NCBI GenBank assembly: GCA_020073395.1
Contig: JAIQFF010000007.1
Location: 1-64,000, forward strand
Direction of reading: 5' to 3'
From: Terriglobia bacterium
Lineage (GTDB): Bacteria; Acidobacteriota; Terriglobia; Terriglobales; Acidobacteriaceae
DNA length: 64,000 nt
Shown: in pieces, positions 44,720-52,805 of the stretch
Numbering within the stretch: the stretch's first letter is position 1
Layout: every line of letters begins with the position of its first letter
Program-made: the position numbers and the translations under genes
Notes under the pieces: generated by a model
What the model was told of the DNA's origin: nothing
Database searches by the model: none
Seen by the model: the letters and a program-made list of their open reading frames with translations, nothing else

Positions 44720-44829
44720 CTGGTGCTCAGGCCGATTGGGATTTTGAATCCAAAGTTTGCCTCTCCATGGGTAATAATGATCGCCGATAACGCCTGGACG
44801 CGAGGCTGCCTGGGCGCGAGAGTCTTCCC

Positions 44830-45639
44830 ATGCTTATACGTTTGGGATATGACATTCAATTCGAGATTCCGGCGGCCGTGGCCATGGTCGGGATGTTGCA
44901 CGTGCATCCTTCCCGCGTCCCGGACCTGCGCGAACCAGATGAGGTGAGCATCAGCCCTGAAGTAAAAGTGGAGAGCTACATCGACAGCTACGGCAACCGA
45001 TGTGCGCGATGGTTGGCGCCGGCAGGACCGCTGCGCCTGAGCAGTTCCACTCTTATCGAAGACCCGGGCACGCCCGATGCGGGCGATCCCGATGCGCAGG
45101 AGCATCCGGTGAACGAGCTTCCTCCGGAGATGCTTCGCTATCTGCTCAACAGCCGCTATTGCGAAGTGGACCGGCTATCGAACATCGCGGTTGAATTGTT
45201 CGGCCACCTGAAGCCGGGATGGAGCCGTGTGCAGGCCATTTGCGGCTGGGTAAACTGGAAAGTCGCGTTCGGCTATCAGCATGCGCGTTCATCGAAAACG
45301 GCCCTGGACGTGTTTGCCGAGCGCACCGGAGTCTGCCGTGATTTTCAGCACCTGGCGGTCACCTTCTGCCGCGCCCTCAACATTCCGGCCCGCTACGCCA
45401 CCGGATACCTGGGCGACATCGGTGTTCCCAAAGAGCCCACGCCCATGGATTTCAGCGCCTGGTTCGAAGTCTATCTGCAAAATCGCTGGTGGACGTTTGA
45501 CGCACGTCATACCCAGCCACGCATCGGGCGGGTGTTGATGGCAACGGGCCGGGACGCTTCGGACGTCGCCATCACCACATCTTTCGGGATTGCCAATCTG
45601 ACCGGGTTTTCGGTGGTCACGGAAGAAGTCGCTGAGTGA
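44830..45639 (+). CDS. Transglutaminase-like protein with altered catalytic His
   Basis: A 269-residue cytoplasmic transglutaminase/protease-like protein. An N-terminal beta domain (residues 1-100) is followed by the core with Cys169 (ERTGVCRDFQHLAV) and Asp224 (WWTFDARHTQPRIGRV). The His expected in the DFHAW-type position is Ser209 here (PMDFSAWFEVYL). Whether that removes activity, or is normal in this subfamily, cannot be told from this sequence. Length is typical. A family A repeat follows its stop. Confidence 0.85.
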   Translation: MLIRLGYDIQFEIPAAVAMVGMLHVHPSRVPDLREPDEVSISPEVKVESYIDSYGNRCARWLAPAGPLRLSSSTLIEDPGTPDAGDPDAQEHPVNELPPEMLRYLLNSRYCEVDRLSNIAVELFGHLKPGWSRVQAICGWVNWKVAFGYQHARSSKTALDVFAERTGVCRDFQHLAVTFCRALNIPARYATGYLGDIGVPKEPTPMDFSAWFEVYLQNRWWTFDARHTQPRIGRVLMATGRDASDVAITTSFGIANLTGFSVVTEEVAE

Positions 45640-45684
45640 TCGGCTGTAACCCGTTTCCATACCAAATCACAGCCCCGTTTTCAT

Positions 45685-45805
45685 GTGTGGGTCGGACACT
45701 CCTGTCCGACGCCTTTGACGTTGCCCTTTTACAGTCAAATACATCGCCAAGAAATCACAAACCGTACAACTTCAAAAGCGGCGGACAAGAGTGTCCGACC
45801 CACAC
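45685..45805. repeat. Inverted-repeat element, family A copy 2
   Basis: A 121-bp element with GTGTGGGTCGGACACTC at the left and GAGTGTCCGACCCACAC at the right. Its reverse complement matches copy 1 (29254-29365) through the interior, with an extra ~8 bp. It lies between the convergent ends of the transglutaminase and hpf genes. Confidence 0.75.
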
Positions 45806-45815
45806 GGGCGCCGCT

Positions 45816-46418
45816 TTACGGCGCTTCGATCAGCTCCAGCTTTCCGTCTCGCGTGCGGTGCAGCACCATCACCTTGCCCTTGGGATCACGGAAGACGAAC
45901 ACGTCGCGGTCGCGGAAGTGTGCCTCTTTGATGGCTTCCTCCAGCGTCATGGGGCGCAGGGCGACGGCGTCCTCGGAGCGGACCAGGTGTACCTCGGTTG
46001 ACTTGGCGACAGCCGGAAATTTGTGCACCACCAGCGAGATCTCGGTCTCCGTGGTTTCCCCGAGCCCGACCTTCGCCGGCAGGCTATCCTGCTGTGCTTC
46101 CTTGCCATTCCATTTCTTCAGGTCATGGCGCTTCTTGCTGCGCCATCGCGTCTTGTACTTGACCGCCTGCTTTTCCAGATGGTCCAGGGCCTCGTTGACG
46201 GCAGACTTCATGTCGCCGGCCTGGGCCTCACCGACCAGCGGTCCATTGCGCGGACTGATCGTGATTTCCGCCTTATGCCGGCGCTTTTCGATGGCCAGGA
46301 TGACCTTGGTATCGAATTTGTCGCCCAGGATTTTACGGATTTTCGTCAGCCCGGTTTCGACTGACTTGCGGATGGTGGGAGTGACTTCGTAGTGTCTGCC
46401 GGTGAATTCTACGTTCAT
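45816..46418 (-). CDS. hpf: Ribosome hibernation-promoting factor (long form)
   Basis: A 200-residue long-form HPF. The N-terminal RaiA/YfiA domain (MNVEFTGRHYEVTPTIRKSV, EKRRHKAEITIS) is followed by a linker and the C-terminal domain (RPMTLEEAIKEAHFRDRDVF, FRDPKGKVMVLHR). Long HPF dimerises 70S ribosomes into 100S particles in stationary phase. ATG 46418 has AGGAG seven bases upstream and is preferred over GTG 46424. It follows rpoN with a small membrane ORF between, the classical rpoN-hpf order. Confidence 0.95.
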   Translation of the reverse strand: MNVEFTGRHYEVTPTIRKSVETGLTKIRKILGDKFDTKVILAIEKRRHKAEITISPRNGPLVGEAQAGDMKSAVNEALDHLEKQAVKYKTRWRSKKRHDLKKWNGKEAQQDSLPAKVGLGETTETEISLVVHKFPAVAKSTEVHLVRSEDAVALRPMTLEEAIKEAHFRDRDVFVFRDPKGKVMVLHRTRDGKLELIEAP

Positions 46419-46457
46419 GAGCACGCTCCTGAATCTGGTTAGTTTTCTTGTCGCAGA

Positions 46458-46742
46458 TCAGTTGAAGCCAGGCTTCATAGCCGAACACCATTTTCCGAAG
46501 ACCAGTTTTCTAGCCGCAACAACAATCCAGAGTACTGGAGGGCTGACGACAGAGAGAACGTATATCCAATCCCACCATTCCGACGCTTGCGGCCCGAGCG
46601 TTCCAAGGAGAGGTAGTTGCCATTGAGTGACACAGTGCAAGTTCTTTGGATCAGCGACAAGAAGTAAGCTCATCGAGCCGAAGTGCAGAACGGGAACGCT
46701 CAGGCAGGTGGCGATGATCGCAGCCTTGGTCAATTGCTTCAT
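46458..46742 (-). CDS. Small membrane protein, hypothetical
   Basis: A 94-residue protein with two hydrophobic segments, about residues 8-30 and 60-84 (WIYVLSVVSPPVLWIVVAAR). No ribosome-binding site is obvious and no family is recognised. It lies between rpoN and hpf on the same strand, so it could be cotranscribed. The coding call is moderate. Confidence 0.45.
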   Translation of the reverse strand: MKQLTKAAIIATCLSVPVLHFGSMSLLLVADPKNLHCVTQWQLPLLGTLGPQASEWWDWIYVLSVVSPPVLWIVVAARKLVFGKWCSAMKPGFN

Positions 46743-46810
46743 ATGAGGTGGGTCGCAAAGCTCCGGCCAGATTGACGACGCGGCTGAAAGCTGTGCCCTC
46801 CAAATCTTAC

Positions 46811-48595
46811 TTACTTTTTTACTCTGCGCTGGTGAGTGCTGGGGATGCGCATATCCTCCCGGTATTTCGCCACCGTACGGCGCGTGACCTGGATGCCTTG
46901 TGATTGCAGGATGCGAGTGATCTGCTCGTCAGTCAACGGCCGGCTTGGGTCTTCTTCCTCGATGAGCTTTTTGACCCGGCGCTTGAGGATAAGCAACGAA
47001 GTGCTGCCGCCCTGGGGGCCGTTCACGCTCTCGCTGAAGAAATAGCGCAATTCGAATACGCCCTGGGGGGTATGGGCGTATTTACTGGCAACCGCCCGGC
47101 TAACCGTGGAAGGATGCACGCCGATTTCTTCGGCGACCTCTTTAATCATCATCGGTTTCAGCTGGTCGATGCCTTTTTCCAGAAAATCCTGCTGCCGGGT
47201 GACGATGGCATAGCAGACTTTGGTGATGGTCTGCTTGCGCTGTTCGATATTCTTGATGAGCTGGATGGCGCTCTTGTAGCGCTCTTTGACGTAGTTACGC
47301 GTGTCTTTGTCGTTGGTGTCGCGGGTCAGCAGGCGCTTGTACGCGGGATTCAGACGCAGCACCGGGACATCGTCTTCGTTCATCATCACCAGCCACTCGT
47401 CACCATGCTTGATGAAGGCTACATCAGGTTCGATCAGGCGTGGCTGGCTCTTGTTGTAACGCAGACCGGGACGAGGATCGAGCGTCCGGATATAGTCCAG
47501 GGCTTCCTGCACTGCTTCCGGCGTGCGACCGATGGCGCGCGCGATTTCTTTGTATTGCTTGTTCTGTAAAGCGCGCAGATGTTGGTCCACAATGGCAACC
47601 GCGTCGGAAAGCACTTGTGCGGTGGCCTCGCCGTTTCCATTCTTGTGCGTGGCCAGTTGCGCCTGGTGGTACCTCAATTGATAGAGCAGACAATCGCGCA
47701 AGTCGCGGCAGGCGACTCCGGGCGGATCCATCTGGCGCACCAGGTCCAGAGCTTCATGCAGATCATCAACTTTGAAACTGGGCTGAAAAACAGGTTGCGC
47801 TGGCTTTTTCGGAGCCGCCGTTTCGGGCTGCGGTGCGGGCGGCGGGGTGGGTGCGGCCGTTTCTGGAGCAGGCGCAACGGCAGTTCCGTCAGCGCTGGCG
47901 GAAGGCGGCATTGCGGGCGCGTCCAGCGCGTCCCATTCCGAAGACAACGCCGCGTCGGCCCCATCCACCGGCGATTCTTCTTCTTCCAGTTCCGTGGCCA
48001 GCCCCAGGGCAGCCGCTTCCTTGACCACGTTTTCGGCGATGCTGGCATCCACCTCCGGAGCAGACGGCGGAGCGATGCCCAGCAATTCCTCATCACTGGC
48101 AATCAGGTAGCCATCTTCGCTCAGGTTGCCGATGATCGTTTCGGCGGCCTCGCGCACCTCCGGGCGAACCGACAAGGCGCCGAGCTGCCACGCCAAATGG
48201 TCGGAGAGAGTTGTAGGCTTGGAGAGAAAATTCTCGAACGACGGGCGCTCAATCTCTTCCATCTCGCTCCGGCTGCGATAGCCGGGATCGAGATATTCCT
48301 GGAAGAAGGAGCCAAAATCGATCTCTTCGAAAGGGTCTTTCTTTTCTTCAGCCGTGACTGTGTTTTCTTCAGGCTTAATCCGTTCGCGATCTTCCTCCTG
48401 GCGAGCGGCATCATCGAGCAGCGGTACAGTGTCTTCCAGTTCCTCCAGCACCGGGTTCTCCACCATCTCGGCGGTGATCATGTCGCGCAGTTCGAGCTTG
48501 TTGAGCGCGAGCACGCTGACCATTTGCACCAGGCCGGGCGTGAGAATCTGCCTCTGCGACAGTCTCAAGTGCAACTTGGGTTGGAGAAGAACCAT
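46811..48595 (-). CDS. rpoN: RNA polymerase sigma-54 factor
   Basis: A 594-residue sigma-54. The Gln/Leu-rich region I (LHLRLSQRQILTPGLVQMV) is followed by an acidic and then Pro/Ala-rich region II (EEKKDPFEEI... APAPETAAPTPPPAPQPE) that is longer than usual. The core-binding domain (DPPGVACRDLRDCLLYQLR, DYIRTLDPRPGLRYN) follows, then the HTH (EIGVHPSTVSRAVASKYAHT). The RpoN box ARRTVAKYRE is near the end. It sits between lptB and hpf, the usual order. The low-complexity insert in region II is the only oddity. Confidence 0.97.
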   Translation of the reverse strand: MVLLQPKLHLRLSQRQILTPGLVQMVSVLALNKLELRDMITAEMVENPVLEELEDTVPLLDDAARQEEDRERIKPEENTVTAEEKKDPFEEIDFGSFFQEYLDPGYRSRSEMEEIERPSFENFLSKPTTLSDHLAWQLGALSVRPEVREAAETIIGNLSEDGYLIASDEELLGIAPPSAPEVDASIAENVVKEAAALGLATELEEEESPVDGADAALSSEWDALDAPAMPPSASADGTAVAPAPETAAPTPPPAPQPETAAPKKPAQPVFQPSFKVDDLHEALDLVRQMDPPGVACRDLRDCLLYQLRYHQAQLATHKNGNGEATAQVLSDAVAIVDQHLRALQNKQYKEIARAIGRTPEAVQEALDYIRTLDPRPGLRYNKSQPRLIEPDVAFIKHGDEWLVMMNEDDVPVLRLNPAYKRLLTRDTNDKDTRNYVKERYKSAIQLIKNIEQRKQTITKVCYAIVTRQQDFLEKGIDQLKPMMIKEVAEEIGVHPSTVSRAVASKYAHTPQGVFELRYFFSESVNGPQGGSTSLLILKRRVKKLIEEEDPSRPLTDEQITRILQSQGIQVTRRTVAKYREDMRIPSTHQRRVKK

Positions 48596-48599
48596 AGTT

Positions 48600-48716
48600 A
48601 GTCTACAGTCGTCGGTCTACAGTCGTCGGTCTTCAGTCGTCAGAAAAACCAGCCGTCAGTCTTAGCCCGTAATTTGCTTCGGCTGAAGACCGACGACTGA
48701 AGACTGGCGACTGCTT
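48600..48716. repeat. GTCGTCGGTC-rich hairpin, family D copy 1
   Basis: GTCGTCGGTCTACAGTCGTC-type repeats face their complement (CTGAAGACCGACGACTGAAG), forming a long imperfect hairpin in the rpoN-lptB gap. The GTCGTCGGTC unit recurs at 57987-58072 and 58671-58694. Confidence 0.5.
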
Positions 48717-48717
48717 T

Positions 48718-49446
48718 CTAGACCAGCGAGAAACTCTCGCCCAGGTACACCTTCCGTACCTGGGGATCGCTGGCCAGCTGCTCGGGCATGCCCGAGGCTA
48801 AAATTCGTCCACCATCAATGATGTATGCCCGGTCCGTTACTGCCAACGTCTCACGGACGTTGTGATCGGTGATCAAAACTCCGATCCCGCTCGACTTCAG
48901 ATCACTGATAATCTTCTGCAGGTCGAGAACAGCGATCGGGTCAATCCCGGAAAACGGCTCGTCGAGCAAAATAAATGTGGGGTTGATGCTCAGAGCGCGG
49001 GCTATTTCCACGCGCCGCCGCTCTCCCCCGGACAGAGCGTATCCACGATTCTGGCGGATATGCTCCAAGCCCAGCTGATCGATCAGCTCTTCCATTTTTT
49101 CCCGGCGCTCGTGCCAGGAAATGGGCTGGGCTTCCAGCACGGCAAGGATGTTTTCCTCAACCGTAAGCTTGCGGAATACCGAAGCTTCCTGAGGGAGGTA
49201 GCTAATGCCGTACTGGCGTGCCCTTAAGTACATCGGCACGTCGGTGATTTCTTCTTCGTCGATTAGTACTCGACCGGCATCCGGGGGTATCAGGCCGACG
49301 ATAGCGTAGAAGGTTGTCGTCTTGCCGGCCCCATTAGGTCCAAGCAAACCAACAACTTCGCCCTGCCCCACGCGAATGCTGACCCCGTTTACAACCCGTC
49401 GACCACGGTAGGATTTGCCGATTTCGTCTGTGGCCAGGGTACGCAT
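48718..49446 (-). CDS. lptB: LPS export ABC transporter ATPase LptB
   Basis: A 242-residue ATPase with Walker [10 protein letters not shown], signature [19 protein letters not shown], and Walker [14 protein letters not shown]. The [20 protein letters not shown] opening and the fixed position next to the LptC/A gene mark it as LptB. It powers LPS movement from the inner membrane. Its start lies one base beyond the upstream stop, so it is cotranscribed with the LptC/A gene. Confidence 0.95.
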   Translation of the reverse strand: MRTLATDEIGKSYRGRRVVNGVSIRVGQGEVVGLLGPNGAGKTTTFYAIVGLIPPDAGRVLIDEEEITDVPMYLRARQYGISYLPQEASVFRKLTVEENILAVLEAQPISWHERREKMEELIDQLGLEHIRQNRGYALSGGERRRVEIARALSINPTFILLDEPFSGIDPIAVLDLQKIISDLKSSGIGVLITDHNVRETLAVTDRAYIIDGGRILASGMPEQLASDPQVRKVYLGESFSLV

Positions 49447-51699
49447 TTAACGTGCCACTCGCGTCGTTGTGACCGTAGGGGATGTATTATTGCCTTCGAC
49501 CAAAACCCTACCATCGTGTCTGAACAAAGTCAACGAAACCCCGGTAATCTTGCCGTGTTCGGCATCAAAAATGCTAGGAGAACCGCCCGTCAGCACAAAC
49601 TTGTCGTCAGCTGTGGTGTAAACCAGCTGATCGCCCACCCCCCGGCGCCCCGGCTGGGTGACCACCACCTGCTCCCTGGCGATGATGTGGTCAATCTTAC
49701 CCGTGCTTGTAAGCGATTGATTCGAAGCGGCTTGGTTGCGGGGTTGCAGGAAGACATCCATCACATTCGCGGTGATCGTGAGTTCAGCTCCTTTGGCCTG
49801 AACCGAGCCTTCAAAGTGCGCCTTTCGCTCACCATCGGTGTAGCTCAGTCGAGCAGAGGTGATCTTGACCGGGGTGACTTTTCCACTCTTTTCAGTCTGG
49901 ACCAGCACCGTGGACACCGGTTGGGTCGGGGACCCCTGCGCCAGAACTGACCGGCGGTTGCGATCGAACTCGATCGAAGGCGCCTGAATTACGTTGGCGT
50001 TCTGCCACAAGCGAGCGTCTCCGGTGTACAGGGCGACGGCTGGACTACTATGAGCCGTCATGGTGCGGGCAGTCACGTGGATAGGGTCCGACGCAGCCAG
50101 AAAGGCTCCGCTGGGTTGCGCTTTCAAGTCGCTGTAGGTGCTCTTGACGTCGCCATCGGCAAAGGCATCTCCAGTTGCTCGATTCAGGCGCATGCTCCGA
50201 CTGGTGGTGGTCATTCCGCCATCGACTACGCGGGGCGAACCATTCAGTACGAGCATCTGGTCCGCCGGGATGTAAGTCGCACGGTCGCCCCACGCTTTGC
50301 GCTCCCCGTCCACGTAGGCCATGTGTCCCTGCTGGACGATCGAATCAATGCCGCTGCCTGGGCGGAAGGATGCGTCAAGCGTATCGCTGGTGCTGACGCG
50401 ATCCGGCTGGCCCGGCGTCTGTGACACGATGCGGGCATTCGGTGCGCCATGGACCGAAGCCAGTTGTCCCAAATCATCGAAACGCGCTTGAAACTTGCCC
50501 GCCGTCACCAGCGTCTGCTGCCCCGTGCTTGGGGTCGGGCGCAAGGCGATCTGGGCGGCTCCGGAAGTGTCGGCGCGCTGCAGCCTTCGGCCATCGGTCA
50601 CGAAGAAGTCAATGACCGATGCTGTGACCTCGACATCCTGTGCGCCGGCGGACGCCGTGGCCGGTTTCTGCTGCTGCACCAGCCTGACGTTGTCCTGGCT
50701 GTGCACCGTGCTCAGCACATTGTTTCCGGTGAAGTTCAGGATGACCCGCCCGGCGTTCCCTTGCATGGGCTGCGAACCCGAATTTTCCATCCGGACATCG
50801 CCCCAAAAAGTGGCGGACCGAACCGTGTCCTGCTTGTCCGCCATGAGCAATTCCAGTTGGTTGGACTGAACCTTCTCCGACCCCGAATCCTCCGATTCGA
50901 CCCGAACGTTGCCGCTGGCGAGAATGCGATCCACCGTGTTGTCCGGACGCAGGTAAATCGTGCCTTTATCGGCGGAAGCGTGCCGTGCGCCGTTCTGCAG
51001 GCGCGGAAGGTCTAGCTCCACCACCCGCGGATTTTTGGTGATGGTGCCGTGAATCGCAGTCAACCGGGCGGGAGTTGCTCCATGGAAGGCGACATCGACT
51101 TGCGACTGCAGGGTGAGGACGGTTGTATTGGCCGCGTAGCTCAGGCCAACGGCGGACCCGTTGGCTTGGGGAAGGCTGAACTCAACTTTGTCCCGGGTCA
51201 GGGCGTTCCCTGTCTTCTGGTTAAAGAACAGGTTTGTGGTGGTGAGGTGGACTGGGTTTTTCAGCTCCTTGGGCGTTGCCTGGTCAGGATGAAGGATGCC
51301 TTCGGGGTTGGCCTCCAGATCCATCTGGACCTGGCCTTTGCCGATTACGTCGCCAGATTGCGGATCATATTCAAAATCCGCGCCGTAGATCTGGTCGAAG
51401 CGGCTGGAATCGCGCCCGTAAAGCGTAATGGTGACGTCATGAAGTTCGGCGTGCCCGCCCTGCTTGTATTGCACCGCCTTGCTGGCCTCAATCTTGAATA
51501 TGGTGTGTCCCTGTTCGGAGCGGGAGACGGTGAAACCCTTGGCGCTCTGCTGGATTTCAATTCCGATTTTCGCCGGCACCTCGCTGAGCGCATTCTGCAC
51601 CCTGTGACGGGCGTAGAAATACACCGAGGCCACCACCAGCAGGAGGCCAATAGCGCCCCCCCCAAACCAGCGCCGAAGGTGCGAAATCTGGATGGACAT
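49447..51699 (-). CDS. LPS export protein, LptC domain fused to LptA/OstA-like repeats
   Basis: A 750-residue protein with one N-terminal TM anchor (residues 15-32), an LptC-like domain (~40-200: RSEQGHTIFKIEASKAVQYK, AELHDVTITLYG), and then several OstA/LptA-type beta segments up to ~720 (e.g. ADKGTIYLRPDNTVDRILAS, TARTMTAHSSPAVALYTGDA). In most Gram-negatives LptC and LptA are separate; here one polypeptide spans both roles. This would give a built-in periplasmic bridge for LPS. It is followed directly by lptB. Confidence 0.85.
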   Translation of the reverse strand: MSIQISHLRRWFGGGAIGLLLVVASVYFYARHRVQNALSEVPAKIGIEIQQSAKGFTVSRSEQGHTIFKIEASKAVQYKQGGHAELHDVTITLYGRDSSRFDQIYGADFEYDPQSGDVIGKGQVQMDLEANPEGILHPDQATPKELKNPVHLTTTNLFFNQKTGNALTRDKVEFSLPQANGSAVGLSYAANTTVLTLQSQVDVAFHGATPARLTAIHGTITKNPRVVELDLPRLQNGARHASADKGTIYLRPDNTVDRILASGNVRVESEDSGSEKVQSNQLELLMADKQDTVRSATFWGDVRMENSGSQPMQGNAGRVILNFTGNNVLSTVHSQDNVRLVQQQKPATASAGAQDVEVTASVIDFFVTDGRRLQRADTSGAAQIALRPTPSTGQQTLVTAGKFQARFDDLGQLASVHGAPNARIVSQTPGQPDRVSTSDTLDASFRPGSGIDSIVQQGHMAYVDGERKAWGDRATYIPADQMLVLNGSPRVVDGGMTTTSRSMRLNRATGDAFADGDVKSTYSDLKAQPSGAFLAASDPIHVTARTMTAHSSPAVALYTGDARLWQNANVIQAPSIEFDRNRRSVLAQGSPTQPVSTVLVQTEKSGKVTPVKITSARLSYTDGERKAHFEGSVQAKGAELTITANVMDVFLQPRNQAASNQSLTSTGKIDHIIAREQVVVTQPGRRGVGDQLVYTTADDKFVLTGGSPSIFDAEHGKITGVSLTLFRHDGRVLVEGNNTSPTVTTTRVAR

Positions 51700-52004
51700 C
51701 TCTAGACAAGTCTACTTGAAGGCCAGCACGAACCACGTGGAGACAGCTCCCCCGGGCTGTCTGGCGGAGCAAAGCTCCGCTGTCTGGCAGCCCCCGGCGA
51801 AAATTCGGTCGAGCGCGGAACACGTAGGCCCGGACGTCCTCGTCCGGGCGGGCGAGCGTAGCTCGCCTGGTTTTCAGCGTTGAACCACGGCTCAGACGAG
51901 CCGTTTACGAGCGGCGCTCCACTGGGCGGGTGAGGGCACCCGCCCCTACGCGAGCTGCGGAGGGTAAGAACAAGATTCCGGTCATCGTCTAAACTCAATG
52001 CACC
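51700..52004. repeat. Hairpin-rich intergenic stretch (includes family C copy 2)
   Basis: Several nested hairpins lie between the divergent lptC/A and ABC ATPase genes. They include GACAGCTC.../GGCTGTC near 51748, CACGTAGGCCCGGACGTC... at 51821-51870 (shared with 34187-34232), and GGGCGGGTGAGGGCACCCGCCC near 51927. No gene is visible, and both promoters must lie here. Confidence 0.55.
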
Positions 52005-52793
52005 ATGAACTGGCAAGAGCCCGCCCTACTGGATTTACAGAATATTTCAGTCATGCGCGGAGAGAAAATTGTGCTGGAGGATTTCAGCCTGGTGATCCGC
52101 GGCGACGAGCACGTGGCCATCCTGGGTCCGAACGGCTGCGGCAAATCCACTCTGATCAAGACCATTACGCGCGAGTGCTATCCCGTGGCTCGGGAAGGTT
52201 CGTCGATGACCATTCTGGGGCAGGACCGCTGGGATATTTTCGAGTTGCGTTCGCTGCTGGGCATTGTCTCGAACGATCTTCTCTCCAAAAGTTCCGGCGA
52301 AGCTTCCGGACGTGATGTGGTCCTGTCCGGCTTCTTCAGCAGCGCTCGCATCTTCCCTCATCACGTGGTCGATCCCCAGCACCGCGAACTGGCCGATGCC
52401 GCCCTGGCGCAACTGCAAATATCGCACCTGGCGCAGCGTCCGGTTTGCGAAATGTCTTCGGGCGAAGCGCGGCGTGTGCTCATCGCCCGCGCTTTGGTTC
52501 ACAAGCCGCGGGCCTTGTTGTTCGACGAGCCCAGCAACTCGCTTGACGTCTTCGCCCGGCACAGCTTGCGTCAGAGCATGAGTTCACTGGCGAAAGCCGG
52601 CATCGGAATCATTCTGGTGACGCACGACCTCTCCGACCTGATTCCGGAAATCGAGCGCGTGCTGCTGATGTCGAACGGGCACATCATCGCAGACGGACCA
52701 AAAGAGCAGATGCTTCAGCCGGACCGTCTGGAAGGTTTGTTCAAGACCAGAGTGGAGATGGACCAGCGCAACGGCTACTACCACATGTGGTAA
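52005..52793 (+). CDS. ABC transporter ATP-binding protein
   Basis: A 262-residue stand-alone ABC ATPase with Walker A GPNGCGKSTLIK, signature MSSGEARRVLIARALVHKP, Walker B ALLFDEPSNSLD, and the switch His in VTHDLSD. The layout resembles ModF/YheS-like or iron-chelate ATPases, and the degenerate signature (SSGEARR) hints at an uptake or regulatory ATPase. No permease gene is adjacent. It starts from ATG 52005 at the edge of the hairpin-rich region. Substrate is unknown. Confidence 0.85.
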   Translation: MNWQEPALLDLQNISVMRGEKIVLEDFSLVIRGDEHVAILGPNGCGKSTLIKTITRECYPVAREGSSMTILGQDRWDIFELRSLLGIVSNDLLSKSSGEASGRDVVLSGFFSSARIFPHHVVDPQHRELADAALAQLQISHLAQRPVCEMSSGEARRVLIARALVHKPRALLFDEPSNSLDVFARHSLRQSMSSLAKAGIGIILVTHDLSDLIPEIERVLLMSNGHIIADGPKEQMLQPDRLEGLFKTRVEMDQRNGYYHMW

Positions 52794-52805
52794 GAGTCCG
52801 AGCCG

